A DNA stretch of 64,000 bases from Pseudoalteromonas sp. NC201 (GCF_002850255.1 NZ_CP022522.1:2417125-2481124), one strand, 5' to 3'; shown: positions 44,049 to 53,979, numbered from the stretch's first letter. The notes: generated by a model from the letters alone, not told the origin. Made by a program: numbers and translations.

Positions 44049-45501
44049 TCCAGCCAAAACCCTGTTGCACCACGTATTCTCCGCCACTAGCCTGTTTATC
44101 CGGTTCAACCACATTGTACTTCTCAAGCAAACAGCCGGTTTGCTCAAAGCCGGTTTCAACAGCATAAAGCCATGCTTGCATAATCTTATTCGCGAGTTGA
44201 TTTTGACCATATGCCCTTAAACCTGACACCGCAAACCACTGAAGTGGTGCCCAGCCATTAGGACTGTCCCACTGCTGTGAAGTAGTGACTAAGGTACTAA
44301 CCAATCCACCTTGCTGCAAAAACTCTGCCTCGAGTTTTTTGCCAATATGCTCTGCCTGCTCAGGTGTAACCAGCTCTGCAAACATAGGCACAACGCCCGC
44401 TAGAGATTCAACGGAGGTACGCGCATAATCATTAAGATCTACATCGTAAAACCAGCCTTCTTTATCACACCAACAATATTTCTGTATCAGTGCACTGCGA
44501 TTTGACGCTAAATTGGCATAGTACTGCGCTTGCGTTAGCTCGTTTAATTTCTCAAAACAACGTGCGATTTGCGACTCAAGCAATACTAGTAGTGCATTTA
44601 AATCCACAGGGATAATGTCTGTTGTACGAATGCTCGCTAAATCGTCAGCGTTTGCTAACCAACGGCTACTAAAGTCCCACCCCGACTCACAAGCCGCACG
44701 AATGTGCTGATAAAACGTTTCGCTGTCCGTAACCGCTGCGGCTAATTCTATATCCTCAATAAAAGACTCTGGGCGCGGTGCTGCAAGCGGATCCCAGTAG
44801 CGATTCAGTTTGCCCCCACATGGCATGTTGACGACTCGGTAATGCGCTTTTTTATCCGTGCAACTCAAATCCTCTCCAGTCTGCCAAAACTGATGTTCTT
44901 TCAGTAATGCCTGAGTAACTCGTGACAGCCACTGCTTATCATGAGATTTTTCCTGCCACAGTAAATCAACCATTAATGCTGTTACAGGTGGCTGGGAGCG
45001 GCTTTGGTAATAATCTCGATTTCCGTTAGGTACATGTCCAATACGATCAATAAGACTCACAAAGTTATCTAACATTCCTTCAACGAGATCGCTTCTGTTC
45101 GCATCCAAAAGCCCGAGTGCCGTAAAGTAGCTATCCCAGTAATAAATCTCATTAAAACGTCCACCCGGTACAACATACGGATGGGGTAAAGGTAGCAAGG
45201 AGCCCTTAGCAACGGTGCTCGGCTTTCTAGATAAACGCGACCACAGCGCACTGATATACTGCTGCGCACTCGTAAAATCGGGTAAGGCATTTAATTCTTT
45301 GTTGGCAACAAAGTCAAAATGCGCATGCACAAATCTAAGTAATGCCTCTCCCGTCGGCTTTTGCATCACATACTGGTTTTCTATCTCTGCAAGCGGAATT
45401 TTTGCGATGGCATCTGCAAAAACCTTACTGTCTGAAAACAGGCCAGCGCTTTGCACCGCCTTAAAAATCTCTGTGGAATAAAAGTTTGATTGGTACTGCA
45501 T
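43984..45501 (-). CDS. Trehalase (GH37)
   Basis: A 505-aa glycoside hydrolase family 37 enzyme splitting trehalose into two glucoses. Both signature patterns are present: VPGGRFNEIYYWDSY and QQWDSPNGWAPLQW. There is no signal peptide, so it should act in the cytosol (TreF-like), after uptake by the neighbouring transporter. It follows the MFS gene with 8 bp between and is in the same operon. Its 3' end overlaps the convergent AraC gene. Confidence 0.93.
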   Translation of the reverse strand: MQYQSNFYSTEIFKAVQSAGLFSDSKVFADAIAKIPLAEIENQYVMQKPTGEALLRFVHAHFDFVANKELNALPDFTSAQQYISALWSRLSRKPSTVAKGSLLPLPHPYVVPGGRFNEIYYWDSYFTALGLLDANRSDLVEGMLDNFVSLIDRIGHVPNGNRDYYQSRSQPPVTALMVDLLWQEKSHDKQWLSRVTQALLKEHQFWQTGEDLSCTDKKAHYRVVNMPCGGKLNRYWDPLAAPRPESFIEDIELAAAVTDSETFYQHIRAACESGWDFSSRWLANADDLASIRTTDIIPVDLNALLVLLESQIARCFEKLNELTQAQYYANLASNRSALIQKYCWCDKEGWFYDVDLNDYARTSVESLAGVVPMFAELVTPEQAEHIGKKLEAEFLQQGGLVSTLVTTSQQWDSPNGWAPLQWFAVSGLRAYGQNQLANKIMQAWLYAVETGFEQTGCLLEKYNVVEPDKQASGGEYVVQQGFGWTNGVTSRFYRLLVPEVDSPSA

Positions 45502-45509
45502 GTAAAACC

Positions 45510-46772
45510 TCAGCTCACCTTTTGTTGACTTGGCGTGTGAGCATGATTTGATTGGCTAGACTCACTCATCGATTTAAAGAAATATAAACACACTGCAATC
45601 ACCAGCATGGGAATAAGTGCCCCATAAAACGCTTGTTGACCACCAAAATGTTGAAATACTAAACCTGTGATCATTGAACCCGTGCTACCACCCAGCGCTG
45701 AAAATACAACGATTAGCCCTGTCATCGACGCGTGCTGTGTAGTGGGTAAACTACTTAGCATTACCGAATTAATCACTGGATAAATAGGCGCCATAAAAAG
45801 ACCGATCAGCGGCATGAGAAAAGCCACAAGGGGTGCGTCAAATAACGAAGAAATAAGCGTTTTCTCAATACCCTCAGTCATCGGTAACGTTAAAATCACT
45901 AATCCTGCCATAGCGGCAAGGCAAACATTTAACACCACATACCAATGTACTTTGGTGAGCACAACGCCGGCACCGAGCCGACCGAGTGCTAAGCAAGCAG
46001 CAAAAACACTGGTAATTTGCACGCTAATATTCACCGGTAATGACAAGATCTCATTATTAAAAGTAGGCAGCCAAGTGCCTATACTCTGCTCTATCAATAC
46101 GTATAAAAATGCGGAAATCACAAATACCAGCACAAGGGGCTTAGCCACAAGCTTTAACATCGCTATAAATGCAGAGACACTAGACTCGGTGGCTTGCGTT
46201 GGCTCTGGCTTTGCAATTGGGGAGATCCAAACAATAAATGCGGTGAACGCGCTCAGCACAGCTAACACGAAATAGACGTTTAACCAGCCAAGAGAGTTAT
46301 CGCCGCTGTCAATAAACGCCGCAAAAATCCAATAACCGCCGAGGACCCCTAACATAAACACGCCCTCAATAAAATTAAGCAGGCTTGAATGTTGGTTGCT
46401 TCCTTCAGTGACTTGGCCAACGAGCGCATAAACCGACACTTTGACCACCGCAAATGCCGCACCCACGCAAGCAAATACTAGTTTAAGAATCCAAAACTCA
46501 GCGACCATAGGTGTGATACTGCAAATCAATGCCACGCCCGCGAGCACTGCGGTCAAAGCAATTTTAAATCCAACCCTGGGGATAACCGACGCAACCAGAA
46601 ATGAAACGATGGCGATGGGAAGATCTTTAAATGCCTCTAAGGTGGCGGCCTGCGCTTTTGTAATGCCAAAGCTATGAATAGACTGCAAGATGACCGTCCC
46701 TACGCTATTGAGCAAAATAGCAAATAGGAAGTAACTAACGGCCATGGCAAGTATGATACGTGCTCGATTCAT
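45510..46772 (-). CDS. MFS transporter, probable trehalose/sugar permease
   Basis: A 420-aa, 12-helix major-facilitator protein of sugar-porter pattern (hydrophobic segments spread throughout, a central loop near residue 200). It lies just before the trehalase gene and 58 bp downstream of a LacI-type operator (46831-46844). From context it imports trehalose, or a trehalose-containing sugar delivered by the TonB receptor at 48157-50409. Substrate is inferred from neighbours only. Confidence 0.8.
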   Translation of the reverse strand: MNRARIILAMAVSYFLFAILLNSVGTVILQSIHSFGITKAQAATLEAFKDLPIAIVSFLVASVIPRVGFKIALTAVLAGVALICSITPMVAEFWILKLVFACVGAAFAVVKVSVYALVGQVTEGSNQHSSLLNFIEGVFMLGVLGGYWIFAAFIDSGDNSLGWLNVYFVLAVLSAFTAFIVWISPIAKPEPTQATESSVSAFIAMLKLVAKPLVLVFVISAFLYVLIEQSIGTWLPTFNNEILSLPVNISVQITSVFAACLALGRLGAGVVLTKVHWYVVLNVCLAAMAGLVILTLPMTEGIEKTLISSLFDAPLVAFLMPLIGLFMAPIYPVINSVMLSSLPTTQHASMTGLIVVFSALGGSTGSMITGLVFQHFGGQQAFYGALIPMLVIAVCLYFFKSMSESSQSNHAHTPSQQKVS

Positions 46773-46830
46773 TGTTATTCTCGTTAAAACACTGTGATTC
46801 CTTTTTAGTCTAGACAGACTTTCTTATTTT

Positions 46831-46844
46831 TGCAATCGTTTGCA
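46831..46844 (-). promoter_or_regulatory. LacI-type operator before the transporter-trehalase operon
   Basis: TGCAATCGTTTGCA is a 14-bp palindrome with one mismatch, 58 bp upstream of the MFS start. It differs by one base from the perfect palindrome at 48073-48086. LacI/GalR-family proteins bind such centres (CG) with TGNAANCG half-sites. The adjacent LacI gene is the expected binder. Confidence 0.75.
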
Positions 46845-46901
46845 TTTCAAATCACATCAAAACAATTTAAGCTAATGATTGTTATCGCATATTGTGCTGC
46901 T

Positions 46902-47903
46902 TTAACTAGACTGTCTGATCACTAATAATGACGGCACCTCTTGAGACGCACATGTCTCACCACTTAGCTGAGAGAGCAGCTTTTCCACCAATAACTGTGC
47001 CGCTGCATTGGTGTCTTGTTTAATCGTAGATAGCGCAGGGAAGCTGATCTGTGCCATGGCTATGTCGTCAAATCCGACTATTCGTACGTCATTTGGTACG
47101 CTAACGTAACGCTCTTTTAGCGCTTTTAGTGCCCCAAGCGCGACCATATCACTACACGCAAAGATCCCATCAAAGGTTAATCCTTGTGCTCGCAACAAAG
47201 CGTTTATACTCGCGTAGGCAGCCTCTGAAGTAATGTCGATTTTAATCATTTGCGCTTCTACCTTGGCTTTTTCCACCGCATGGCAAAATCCGCGATAGCG
47301 CTCACCGAGTTCGGCATGGCCCGGATCGCCCAAAAATAGAAGTTTAGACGCTCCCTTGGCAATTAAGTGCTCCGTTGCGCTAAGGCCACCAATAAAATTG
47401 TCACTACCAACGATAGGATAATTTGCAGAAGTTTTAGGGTCGCCCCATACCACGATCGGCGTGCCAGCTCTTGCAGCACGTTCAATTCGTGCTTGCTCCT
47501 TGCCTTGCCCGACAACGATAACTCCATCGGCTCGACGGCCAGAAATAAAATAACCATGCCAGTCTTCCCCTGCCATATAAGAATTAGAGAGTAATAACTC
47601 GTACCCTTTTCGGTTCACCGCACGATTAATATCGCTCACTACTTTAAGTAAAAATGGGTCATCGACGGATTGTTTGGTTTCGGCTTCGAGATTGATAATA
47701 ACGGCAATGACTTTGGTTTTTTGCATCCGTAAGCGACTAGCCGCCGCGTTAACGCTAAAGTGATGCTCTTTTGCAAGCGCCTGAATGCGCTCTCGAGTTT
47801 CCTTTTTTATCAGAGGGTTATCATTGAGTGCACGGGAAGCTGTGGAGGTAGAGACTCCAGCTAGCCTTGCTAGATCCGATAGCTTTAATTGTGTTGTTCC
47901 CAT
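46902..47903 (-). CDS. LacI-family transcriptional regulator of trehalose use
   Basis: A 333-aa LacI/GalR-family repressor with HTH KLSDLARLAGVSTSTASRALNDNPLIKKETRERI, hinge helix AASRLRMQKTKVIAV, and a periplasmic-binding-protein-like effector domain (about 60-333). It lies between the transporter-trehalase operon and the TonB receptor gene, which carry matching operators. It likely represses both until trehalose or a derivative is present. The name TreR is not given because E. coli TreR orthology cannot be judged. Confidence 0.86.
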   Translation of the reverse strand: MGTTQLKLSDLARLAGVSTSTASRALNDNPLIKKETRERIQALAKEHHFSVNAAASRLRMQKTKVIAVIINLEAETKQSVDDPFLLKVVSDINRAVNRKGYELLLSNSYMAGEDWHGYFISGRRADGVIVVGQGKEQARIERAARAGTPIVVWGDPKTSANYPIVGSDNFIGGLSATEHLIAKGASKLLFLGDPGHAELGERYRGFCHAVEKAKVEAQMIKIDITSEAAYASINALLRAQGLTFDGIFACSDMVALGALKALKERYVSVPNDVRIVGFDDIAMAQISFPALSTIKQDTNAAAQLLVEKLLSQLSGETCASQEVPSLLVIRQSS

Positions 47904-48072
47904 CGCAAACCCCTTCTTAGCACACGTTATTACATCGCTATTCTTACAATTTTTTGATACTTAAACCATAACTAATTGAATCTCCTACCCTAACCAAGCA
48001 GAAAAGATAAGCAATCACAGTAAATTTGTAACGCCTTCCATCATTTTATGACAAATTTTTAAACAACATCAT

Positions 48073-48086
48073 TGCAAACGTTTGCA
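48073..48086 (+). promoter_or_regulatory. LacI-type operator before the TonB receptor
   Basis: TGCAAACGTTTGCA is a perfect 14-bp palindrome, 70 bp upstream of the receptor start at 48157 and 170 bp from the LacI start. It matches the operator at 46831-46844 at 13 of 14 bases, linking the receptor to the trehalase operon. Confidence 0.85.
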
Positions 48087-48156
48087 TTAAGATCTATTTT
48101 AAAAAATAGACAGTCGTTAAATACCAGTCTATGACAACAACAAGAGGGCTTTAGCC

Positions 48157-50409
48157 GTGATAAAAACTAACTCCTTAAGCTTGATCGCTGCAGCTATAAC
48201 GCTTGCGTTAAGCGCATCAGCTCAGGCTGAACAACAACCGAACAATAACAAAGAAAAAGTAGAAACCATCATTGTGTCAGGTACACCTGGTGGCGCAGGG
48301 ATCAGAAAAATTGATGCAAGCTTTGCTGTGACTAACATCGATGCCGTGCAAATTGATAAGCTCGCCCCCAAAAGTACCGCTGACTTGCTTAAAGCGGTGC
48401 CTGGGATCTGGGTTGAAAGTTCAGGAGGTGAATCCGGTGCCAACGTTTTTGTTCGCGGCTTTCCAGGCGGTGGGGATGCACCATTCTTAACGGTTAGTTT
48501 GCAAGGCAGTCCTATATATCCCGCGCCAACGCTCTCATTTTTAGAAAACACCTCGATTTTCAGACTCGATGAAACCATCAGTATGATGGAAGGCCTGCGT
48601 GGTGGACCAAACCCCGTGGTGTCTAATGGTCAGCCGGGCTTAACAACTAACTTTCAACTTAAACGCGGCCAAGCCGACACCGAAGGGACGTTTAAATATA
48701 CCACCACAGACTATGGTCTTAACCGCATTGACGGCGTGTTAAGTGGTGAGATCTCCAATGATCTTTACTACATGGTTGGCGGCTATATCAAACGCTCTTC
48801 TGGGATCCGTGATGCGGGCTTTACCTCAGAAAAAGGCCATCAATTTACCATAAACCTAACCAAAGAGTTTGCTGATGGTGAATTTAACCTTTATACCCGT
48901 CAAACTGATGACAGAGGCGCATGGTATCTGCCAACCCCACTTAATGTTGAGGGTGTGGATGCGGGCTTTACTCAGCTGGGAACGAATAATCGCAAAGCTA
49001 TTATTTATGTCGGTGATGCAAATGCACCGATGAGCGTAGATATGGGTGATGGTCGCGGCTGGAAAGGCCATGTTTCTGGAGGTAGCTTAAAAGTAGAATT
49101 CAAAAATGGTTGGCAGTTAAATGACCGCTTTAGCTTAACGCAAGGCGATGCAAATACACTAGGCCTTGTGCCTGCTGGCAGTGCCATGCGTTTAAGTGAA
49201 GTGGCGGACAATGGTGAAACCGCAACAGGTAGCGTCACGGGCGATGAATACGCGGGTGATACCATGGTACAACAATATGGTCGCTGGGTTGTATTAAAAG
49301 ATATCGAAGCTTTCACCAATGACTTAGCCTTAAGCAAAACCTTTGGTGATTGGTCAAGTGCCTTTGGTATTTATACAGCAACTACTTCTGCAAAAGACTG
49401 GTGGAGCTTAGGCAATACCGCCTACCACGTTTTGGAACAAGGTGGCGAAGCATTGAATGGTATCGCGTGTAATAGCGATGTTGCCGGTTGCGCCTTCAAC
49501 TACGACATTAACAGTTCTGGTGATGCCACGACATGGGCAGTTTATACCACTCATAGTTACCAAGCTACTGAAGCGCTTAAATTAGACTTAGGCCTGCGTA
49601 GTGAGCAGCACGAGGTAGAATACTCTGTAGATGAAGATTTAGACGGAGTGATCACAAAAGCGGTTGACTATGATGAGCGCAAGACTTCATGGACCTTAGG
49701 CGCTGACTATAGTTTGAGCTTAGATTCAGGTGTTTTTGTGCGTATGAACAAAGGCTACAAAATGCCTTATTTCGACGACTTCAGAGATAACTATAGCACC
49801 TATGAATCGGGCGAGTCGCTGATTAAAGAAGTCACACAAGCTGAGCTTGGCTATAAATATATGGGTGAAACCGGCGACCTCTTTGTTACTTTATTTACCA
49901 ACGAAGTAAAAGGCGACACGTTTGTAAGACGCCCAGGTATACCTGCGGAAATTCTAACCAATGAAGCAACCGGTGTAGAACTTGATTACAGCTACAACCA
50001 TGAATCGGGTTTATCGATAAACTTGAATGCCACTTGGCAAGACACTGAAATTACTGAAAGCCCAACAAATGAGGGAAATAAAGCACAGCGCCAACCAGAT
50101 TGGATGCTGCGCGTTACACCAAGCTACGACTTTGAAGTATCAGGTATGTATGCCACCTTGTATGGCACACTCTCAGCTGTAGATGACCGTTTTGGCGATA
50201 ATGAAAATACTGTCGTGTTAGAGGGCTACGAAAAGCTTGATATTGGTCTTATCGTAGAGCCAACAGAGGGCGTAAAATTACAACTAGCGGTAGATAATCT
50301 TACTGATAAACAAGGGATCACCGAGGGGGATCCACGTAACCCAGATTCACCTAACGGCCGCTATATCATGCCAAGGAGTGTAAAGTTTAGCGTTGCGTAT
50401 ACGTTCTAG
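48157..50409 (+). CDS. TonB-dependent receptor, probable sugar (trehalose) receptor
   Basis: A 750-aa outer-membrane receptor. Signal peptide MIKTNSLSLIAAAITLALSASAQA, then a TonB-box-like segment near VETIIVSG, a plug domain (about 30-165; LLKAVPGIWVESSGGESGANVFVRGFPGG), and a beta-barrel ending in aromatic F (YTF). Operator and position suggest uptake of trehalose or trehalose oligosaccharides, an inference. GTG 48157 is the start, preceded by AGAGGG. It is alone on its transcript. Confidence 0.87.
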   Translation: MIKTNSLSLIAAAITLALSASAQAEQQPNNNKEKVETIIVSGTPGGAGIRKIDASFAVTNIDAVQIDKLAPKSTADLLKAVPGIWVESSGGESGANVFVRGFPGGGDAPFLTVSLQGSPIYPAPTLSFLENTSIFRLDETISMMEGLRGGPNPVVSNGQPGLTTNFQLKRGQADTEGTFKYTTTDYGLNRIDGVLSGEISNDLYYMVGGYIKRSSGIRDAGFTSEKGHQFTINLTKEFADGEFNLYTRQTDDRGAWYLPTPLNVEGVDAGFTQLGTNNRKAIIYVGDANAPMSVDMGDGRGWKGHVSGGSLKVEFKNGWQLNDRFSLTQGDANTLGLVPAGSAMRLSEVADNGETATGSVTGDEYAGDTMVQQYGRWVVLKDIEAFTNDLALSKTFGDWSSAFGIYTATTSAKDWWSLGNTAYHVLEQGGEALNGIACNSDVAGCAFNYDINSSGDATTWAVYTTHSYQATEALKLDLGLRSEQHEVEYSVDEDLDGVITKAVDYDERKTSWTLGADYSLSLDSGVFVRMNKGYKMPYFDDFRDNYSTYESGESLIKEVTQAELGYKYMGETGDLFVTLFTNEVKGDTFVRRPGIPAEILTNEATGVELDYSYNHESGLSINLNATWQDTEITESPTNEGNKAQRQPDWMLRVTPSYDFEVSGMYATLYGTLSAVDDRFGDNENTVVLEGYEKLDIGLIVEPTEGVKLQLAVDNLTDKQGITEGDPRNPDSPNGRYIMPRSVKFSVAYTF

Positions 50410-50518
50410 TTGCTGTAACTAAGCGTTTAACATAGCGCTGCCCGCTTATATCAAATGCCTGAGGCTGGTAGCGCTAAAAAGACCTAATCAAATACACTTC
50501 AGAACACCGCCTGCTACC

Positions 50519-50923
50519 CTAAACCTTAGTTATTGTGCCAAGAGAAACCGCCACCAACTTTTCTTCGTCACCGCTTTGCGCATATACCTTACATTCGCAT
50601 GTCGCCTGACGTTTACCCGAATACAACACGGTTGACTTCGCAATTAGCTTATCGCCAATAGCGGGTCTAACATAATTCACTTTATACTCTGAGGTAACAC
50701 AGCTGCCCAGCACCGATGCACCAGCAAAAGTAATACAATTATCAGCTAGATAGCTAACCACGCCGCCATGTGCAAAACCATAGTTTTGTTTAAGATCATC
50801 CCGAATAGCGAGACTTAACTCAGCAACGCCAACCTCAAACACCTCCAACTCAGCGCCCAACAACAAACTAAAAGACTGCTGTGCTAGGATCTCCTTTCCT
50901 TCCTCTAACATAGTATTGCTCAA
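50519..50923 (-). CDS. Hotdog-fold thioesterase (PaaI family)
   Basis: A 134-aa hotdog-fold protein. The pattern NYGFAHGGVVSYLADNCITFAGASVLG is the PaaI/4HBT signature with catalytic Asp in the LADN helix. It hydrolyses acyl-CoA thioesters, with substrate unknown. TTG 50923 is used as start because AAGGAG (complement of 50930-50935) lies six bases upstream; the longer reading from TTG 50962 would ignore that site. Confidence 0.8.
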   Translation of the reverse strand: MSNTMLEEGKEILAQQSFSLLLGAELEVFEVGVAELSLAIRDDLKQNYGFAHGGVVSYLADNCITFAGASVLGSCVTSEYKVNYVRPAIGDKLIAKSTVLYSGKRQATCECKVYAQSGDEEKLVAVSLGTITKV

Positions 50924-51190
50924 CTTCTTCTCCTTAATTATATTTAAAATATCAACGCTCAAATAGACTCGACGTCGCGAATAGTCTTCACGTTATAGTA
51001 AACAATCATAGTTAATTAAAACCGCGATATGATTAGCTCAACACGACTAAAAACTGGGCTAGAAATACCGCCTATCACTAAACTCCCATAGGTCAACTAC
51101 AATGTAAACAAGCAGCTATATCAATTATTTTACGTATTCTGAATGAGTTTGAAATGTTGCCACATAATTTAGGACGGGGTAGCTACAATA
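50924..51190. other. Intergenic stretch, nothing recognisable
   Basis: I see no ORF of coding character or clear repeat in this part. It contains the promoter region of the thioesterase gene and ends in the terminator of the TonB receptor at 51191-51225. Confidence 0.35.
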
Positions 51191-51225
51191 AAAAAGCCGC
51201 TTAGCTAGAAACTAAACGGCTTTTT
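51191..51225 (-). terminator. Terminator of the second TonB receptor
   Basis: On the minus strand AAAAAGCCG pairs with CGGCTTTTT (51217-51225 with 51191-51199), with a partly paired TTAG/CTAA inside and a T-run at the end. It lies about 22 bp past the receptor stop. Confidence 0.85.
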
Positions 51226-51247
51226 CTATATTCAAGCTAGGGTTGGA

Positions 51248-53491
51248 TTAATCTAACCAGAACTCTTTTTTGAACTTAATACCAAACTCACTGCGGTCAT
51301 TGCTGCGCATGACACCAACAAAGCCACTTTGCTGTAGACGACCTACATCGTACACTTCGTTTAGCACGTTTTCACCGTATAGCGTTACTTCCATATCACC
51401 TTCAGCGTTGGTGTATGAGATGTTAAAGCCTAACAATTCGCGAGAATCAATATACTCGCTTGCTCGTGTTACAGACTGACCTTGCATGTCTGAGCGGTAC
51501 GAGTAGCTTGCGTTAACTGCAATCGTTGCACCATGCTCTAAGTCATGGAAGTAAGATGGTGCGACCATTACAGTCCATCGAGGTGTGAGTGCTGGCGCAT
51601 CGCCTTTACCAATACCAATAACACCTTCATCAACATGGGTAATTTCTGAGTCTAGGTAACCGATTGAGCTGCGTACTGAGAAATCATCAGTAATTGCGAT
51701 TGTCGTTTCAAGTTCAATACCTTGTGCTTTCGACTCACCTGCATTTTCCACGATAGTGACGAAACCACCGCCAGCAGTCGGGTCGTTGAAAGGTAACGCC
51801 AGATCGGTGTAATCCGTTACAAATGCAGCAACCATCATAGATACGTTGTCATGCACTTGGCCTTTGAAACCGATTTCGTAGTTAATCGCTTTAGTTTCAT
51901 CAAACGCAGCGAATTGATCTGGACCACCAAATGGACGTGGTGGGAAGCCGCCACTTTGGTACCCTTTTTGGACCTGCGCGTAAACATTGATGTCACGAGT
52001 TAACTGGTATGACGCATTCACGTCCCACGTCACTTCGTCAAAGTCTGCGCTTACATATTTACGAGCACCAAAGCTTGGGAATAGTGCGTTTGCCTCTTTT
52101 TTGTCTTCAGAGTAACGTAAACCACCACCTATGCTGAACAGCTCAGTCACGTCAAAGCTTGCATTTATGTAAGCCGCATAGGCATCGGTTTCTTGGTTGA
52201 TATCAAAGTAACCGTAGTCACCAAAAGAAGCAGTCTGACCATCGTTTAATAAGCCATTTGGCGTGTTCCACGGGCTAAATACGAACGGACCAGAGCTGGT
52301 AAAACCGTCTTCGTTAAAGTAATAAAGACCCGATACAAAATCCCAAGAGTCATAAGTACCGTTTAGTTGTAGTTCAAATGAGTACTGATCTGCACCGCCC
52401 TCTTCTGGGAATTCAGATAGATTAAGTGCTACCGCATCGTCATCTAGGCCACCGGTATATTCAGAACTACGCTTGCTTGCGATAAATTTAACAGAGTAAA
52501 CATCACTTGCTTGCCAATCAGCAGTCACTGACCCACCCCAACCAGAATAATCTGTGCTTTCAATGCCAGCAACCGTTGTTGCCAAATCATCAGGATTGTT
52601 TGGCAACATAGACTCATCTAGCAATGGGAAGTCACCATTGAAAGGGTCATTTGAGTCAAGTGGACCTGTTAATTCAATAGTATACGGTGATTGACCAGAC
52701 TCGTTCTCAACGCCGTCAAATGCAGCGGTGACAACTAAATCATTCGTTGCTTGCCATCTAAGTGCTAAACGGCCACTAAACTCTTGCTCTTCGCCGATTT
52801 CCTTTTCAGGATTTGCTAAGTTGATTGCTTTACCTACACCGTCGCGCTCTTTATAAGAAGCACTTGCAGAAAAGCTCAGTGTGTCTGTTAACGTCTGGCT
52901 TGTATACAGGTCAGTCGCTAAACGACCGCGAGAACCTATTTTAGCTTCAACGCGTGCAACTTCTTCAGCGCCAGGTTGTTTAGTGATCACATTTACCGCA
53001 CCGCCTAATGTGTTACGGCCGTACAGTGTACCTTGTGGACCACGTAGTACCTCTACGCGTTCAACATTGGGCAGTGAAAGGTTAGAACCCATCTGACGGC
53101 CAAGGTATACGCCATCAACGTAAACACCAACACCTGGGTCCGTTGTGATCACATGGTCTTGTAGACCAATACCACGGATAAATACAGAAGCATGTGCAGC
53201 GTTACCTACACCATAGCGAGTAATATTTAAGTTTGGAACGAACTTACCAATATCGTCTAGATTGCTGATATTGGCTTTATCAATATCACTAGCACCGATA
53301 GAAGTAATCGCAGTAGGCGTTTCGAACAAGCTTTCAGTACGTTTACGAGCAGTCACTTCTATTTTTTCAAAAACTTGTTTTTCTTGCTCTACATTAGCTT
53401 GTTCAGCCAATGCTGTACTAGGAAGGGCTACTGCTGCTAACACTGCAGCTGAAATCGCAGATAAACCAAGGCGAGGTAAAACTGTAATCAT
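51248..53491 (-). CDS. TonB-dependent receptor
   Basis: A 747-aa outer-membrane receptor. The signal peptide is VLPRLGLSAISAAVLAAVALPSTALA; the TonB-box-like VFEKIEVTARKR is followed by the plug (PTAITSIGASDIDKANISNLDDIGKFVPN ... RVEVLRGPQGTLYGRNTLGGAVNVITK, about 40-170) and a long barrel ending with F in KKEFWLD region. Such receptors import siderophores, vitamins or oligosaccharides; the substrate is not shown. Its leader contains an unusual early terminator. Confidence 0.88.
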   Translation of the reverse strand: MITVLPRLGLSAISAAVLAAVALPSTALAEQANVEQEKQVFEKIEVTARKRTESLFETPTAITSIGASDIDKANISNLDDIGKFVPNLNITRYGVGNAAHASVFIRGIGLQDHVITTDPGVGVYVDGVYLGRQMGSNLSLPNVERVEVLRGPQGTLYGRNTLGGAVNVITKQPGAEEVARVEAKIGSRGRLATDLYTSQTLTDTLSFSASASYKERDGVGKAINLANPEKEIGEEQEFSGRLALRWQATNDLVVTAAFDGVENESGQSPYTIELTGPLDSNDPFNGDFPLLDESMLPNNPDDLATTVAGIESTDYSGWGGSVTADWQASDVYSVKFIASKRSSEYTGGLDDDAVALNLSEFPEEGGADQYSFELQLNGTYDSWDFVSGLYYFNEDGFTSSGPFVFSPWNTPNGLLNDGQTASFGDYGYFDINQETDAYAAYINASFDVTELFSIGGGLRYSEDKKEANALFPSFGARKYVSADFDEVTWDVNASYQLTRDINVYAQVQKGYQSGGFPPRPFGGPDQFAAFDETKAINYEIGFKGQVHDNVSMMVAAFVTDYTDLALPFNDPTAGGGFVTIVENAGESKAQGIELETTIAITDDFSVRSSIGYLDSEITHVDEGVIGIGKGDAPALTPRWTVMVAPSYFHDLEHGATIAVNASYSYRSDMQGQSVTRASEYIDSRELLGFNISYTNAEGDMEVTLYGENVLNEVYDVGRLQQSGFVGVMRSNDRSEFGIKFKKEFWLD

Positions 53492-53628
53492 ATAATCTCC
53501 AAAGGAATCACCGTGTGTGTGCTAGTTGCGAGAGGTCACAACTAGAGAAGTAACAAGCTAAGTGTCATTACCTCTAGCCCAGTAATCCGTTAAATCTAAA
53601 TAGACTTAAACACTACAAATTTTGGGCA

Positions 53629-53654
53629 TAAAAAAAGATGCACTAGGGGCATCT
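53629..53654 (-). promoter_or_regulatory. Early intrinsic terminator in the receptor leader (attenuator candidate)
   Basis: On the minus strand AGATGC (complement of 53649-53654) pairs with GCATCT (complement of 53636-53641) around a 7-nt loop, followed by seven T (53630-53636 complement). It lies about 140 bp before the receptor ATG and only about 11-36 nt after the predicted transcription start. It could attenuate the transcript or end a short RNA. Confidence 0.6.
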
Positions 53655-53671
53655 CTTTCCTCTGGAGGGGT

Positions 53672-53700
53672 ATTATAGTCACAACCAGAGTAAATTGAAA
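53672..53700 (-). promoter_or_regulatory. Sigma-70-type promoter of the TonB receptor
   Basis: A perfect -10 (TATAAT, complement of 53672-53677) and a weaker -35 (TTTCAA, complement of 53695-53700) are separated by 17 bp. A start of transcription near 53665 is expected. The region upstream is very A+T-rich. Confidence 0.6.
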
Positions 53701-53947
53701 TATTTATTTAATAAAAATTACTTTTAGGGTTTTTGTAACCATAATAAAACCAATATTAGAAAATTAATTTTAATAAAAAATCGTTACAGAACAATTGATT
53801 ATACTAGATAGTAGGATTATATGTTACTAAAGTGAAACTTCAGCCTAGGTTTTTGCCGTGGTTTTAGTTTGCTTGAAATAGCTTCTATTAGCGAAGCTGT
53901 GAATGATAAGACTAATTGGTATTAGGCTTAGTGGCAAACGGCAGACG

Positions 53948-53976
53948 AAAAAAAACCAGCCTAAGCTGGTTTTTTT
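53948..53976 (-). terminator. Terminator after tRNA-Leu
   Basis: AAACCAGC (53953-53960) pairs with GCTGGTTT (53965-53972) around a 4-nt loop, with A/T runs on both sides. It closes the tRNA transcript just 3-4 bases past the CCA end, and can also stop transcription in the other direction. Confidence 0.88.
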
Positions 53977-53979
53977 ATT

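Noticed and set aside
46441..46677. Plus-strand ORF inside the MFS gene
   Set aside because: Alanine/threonine-rich frame created by the hydrophobic codons of the transporter on the other strand.
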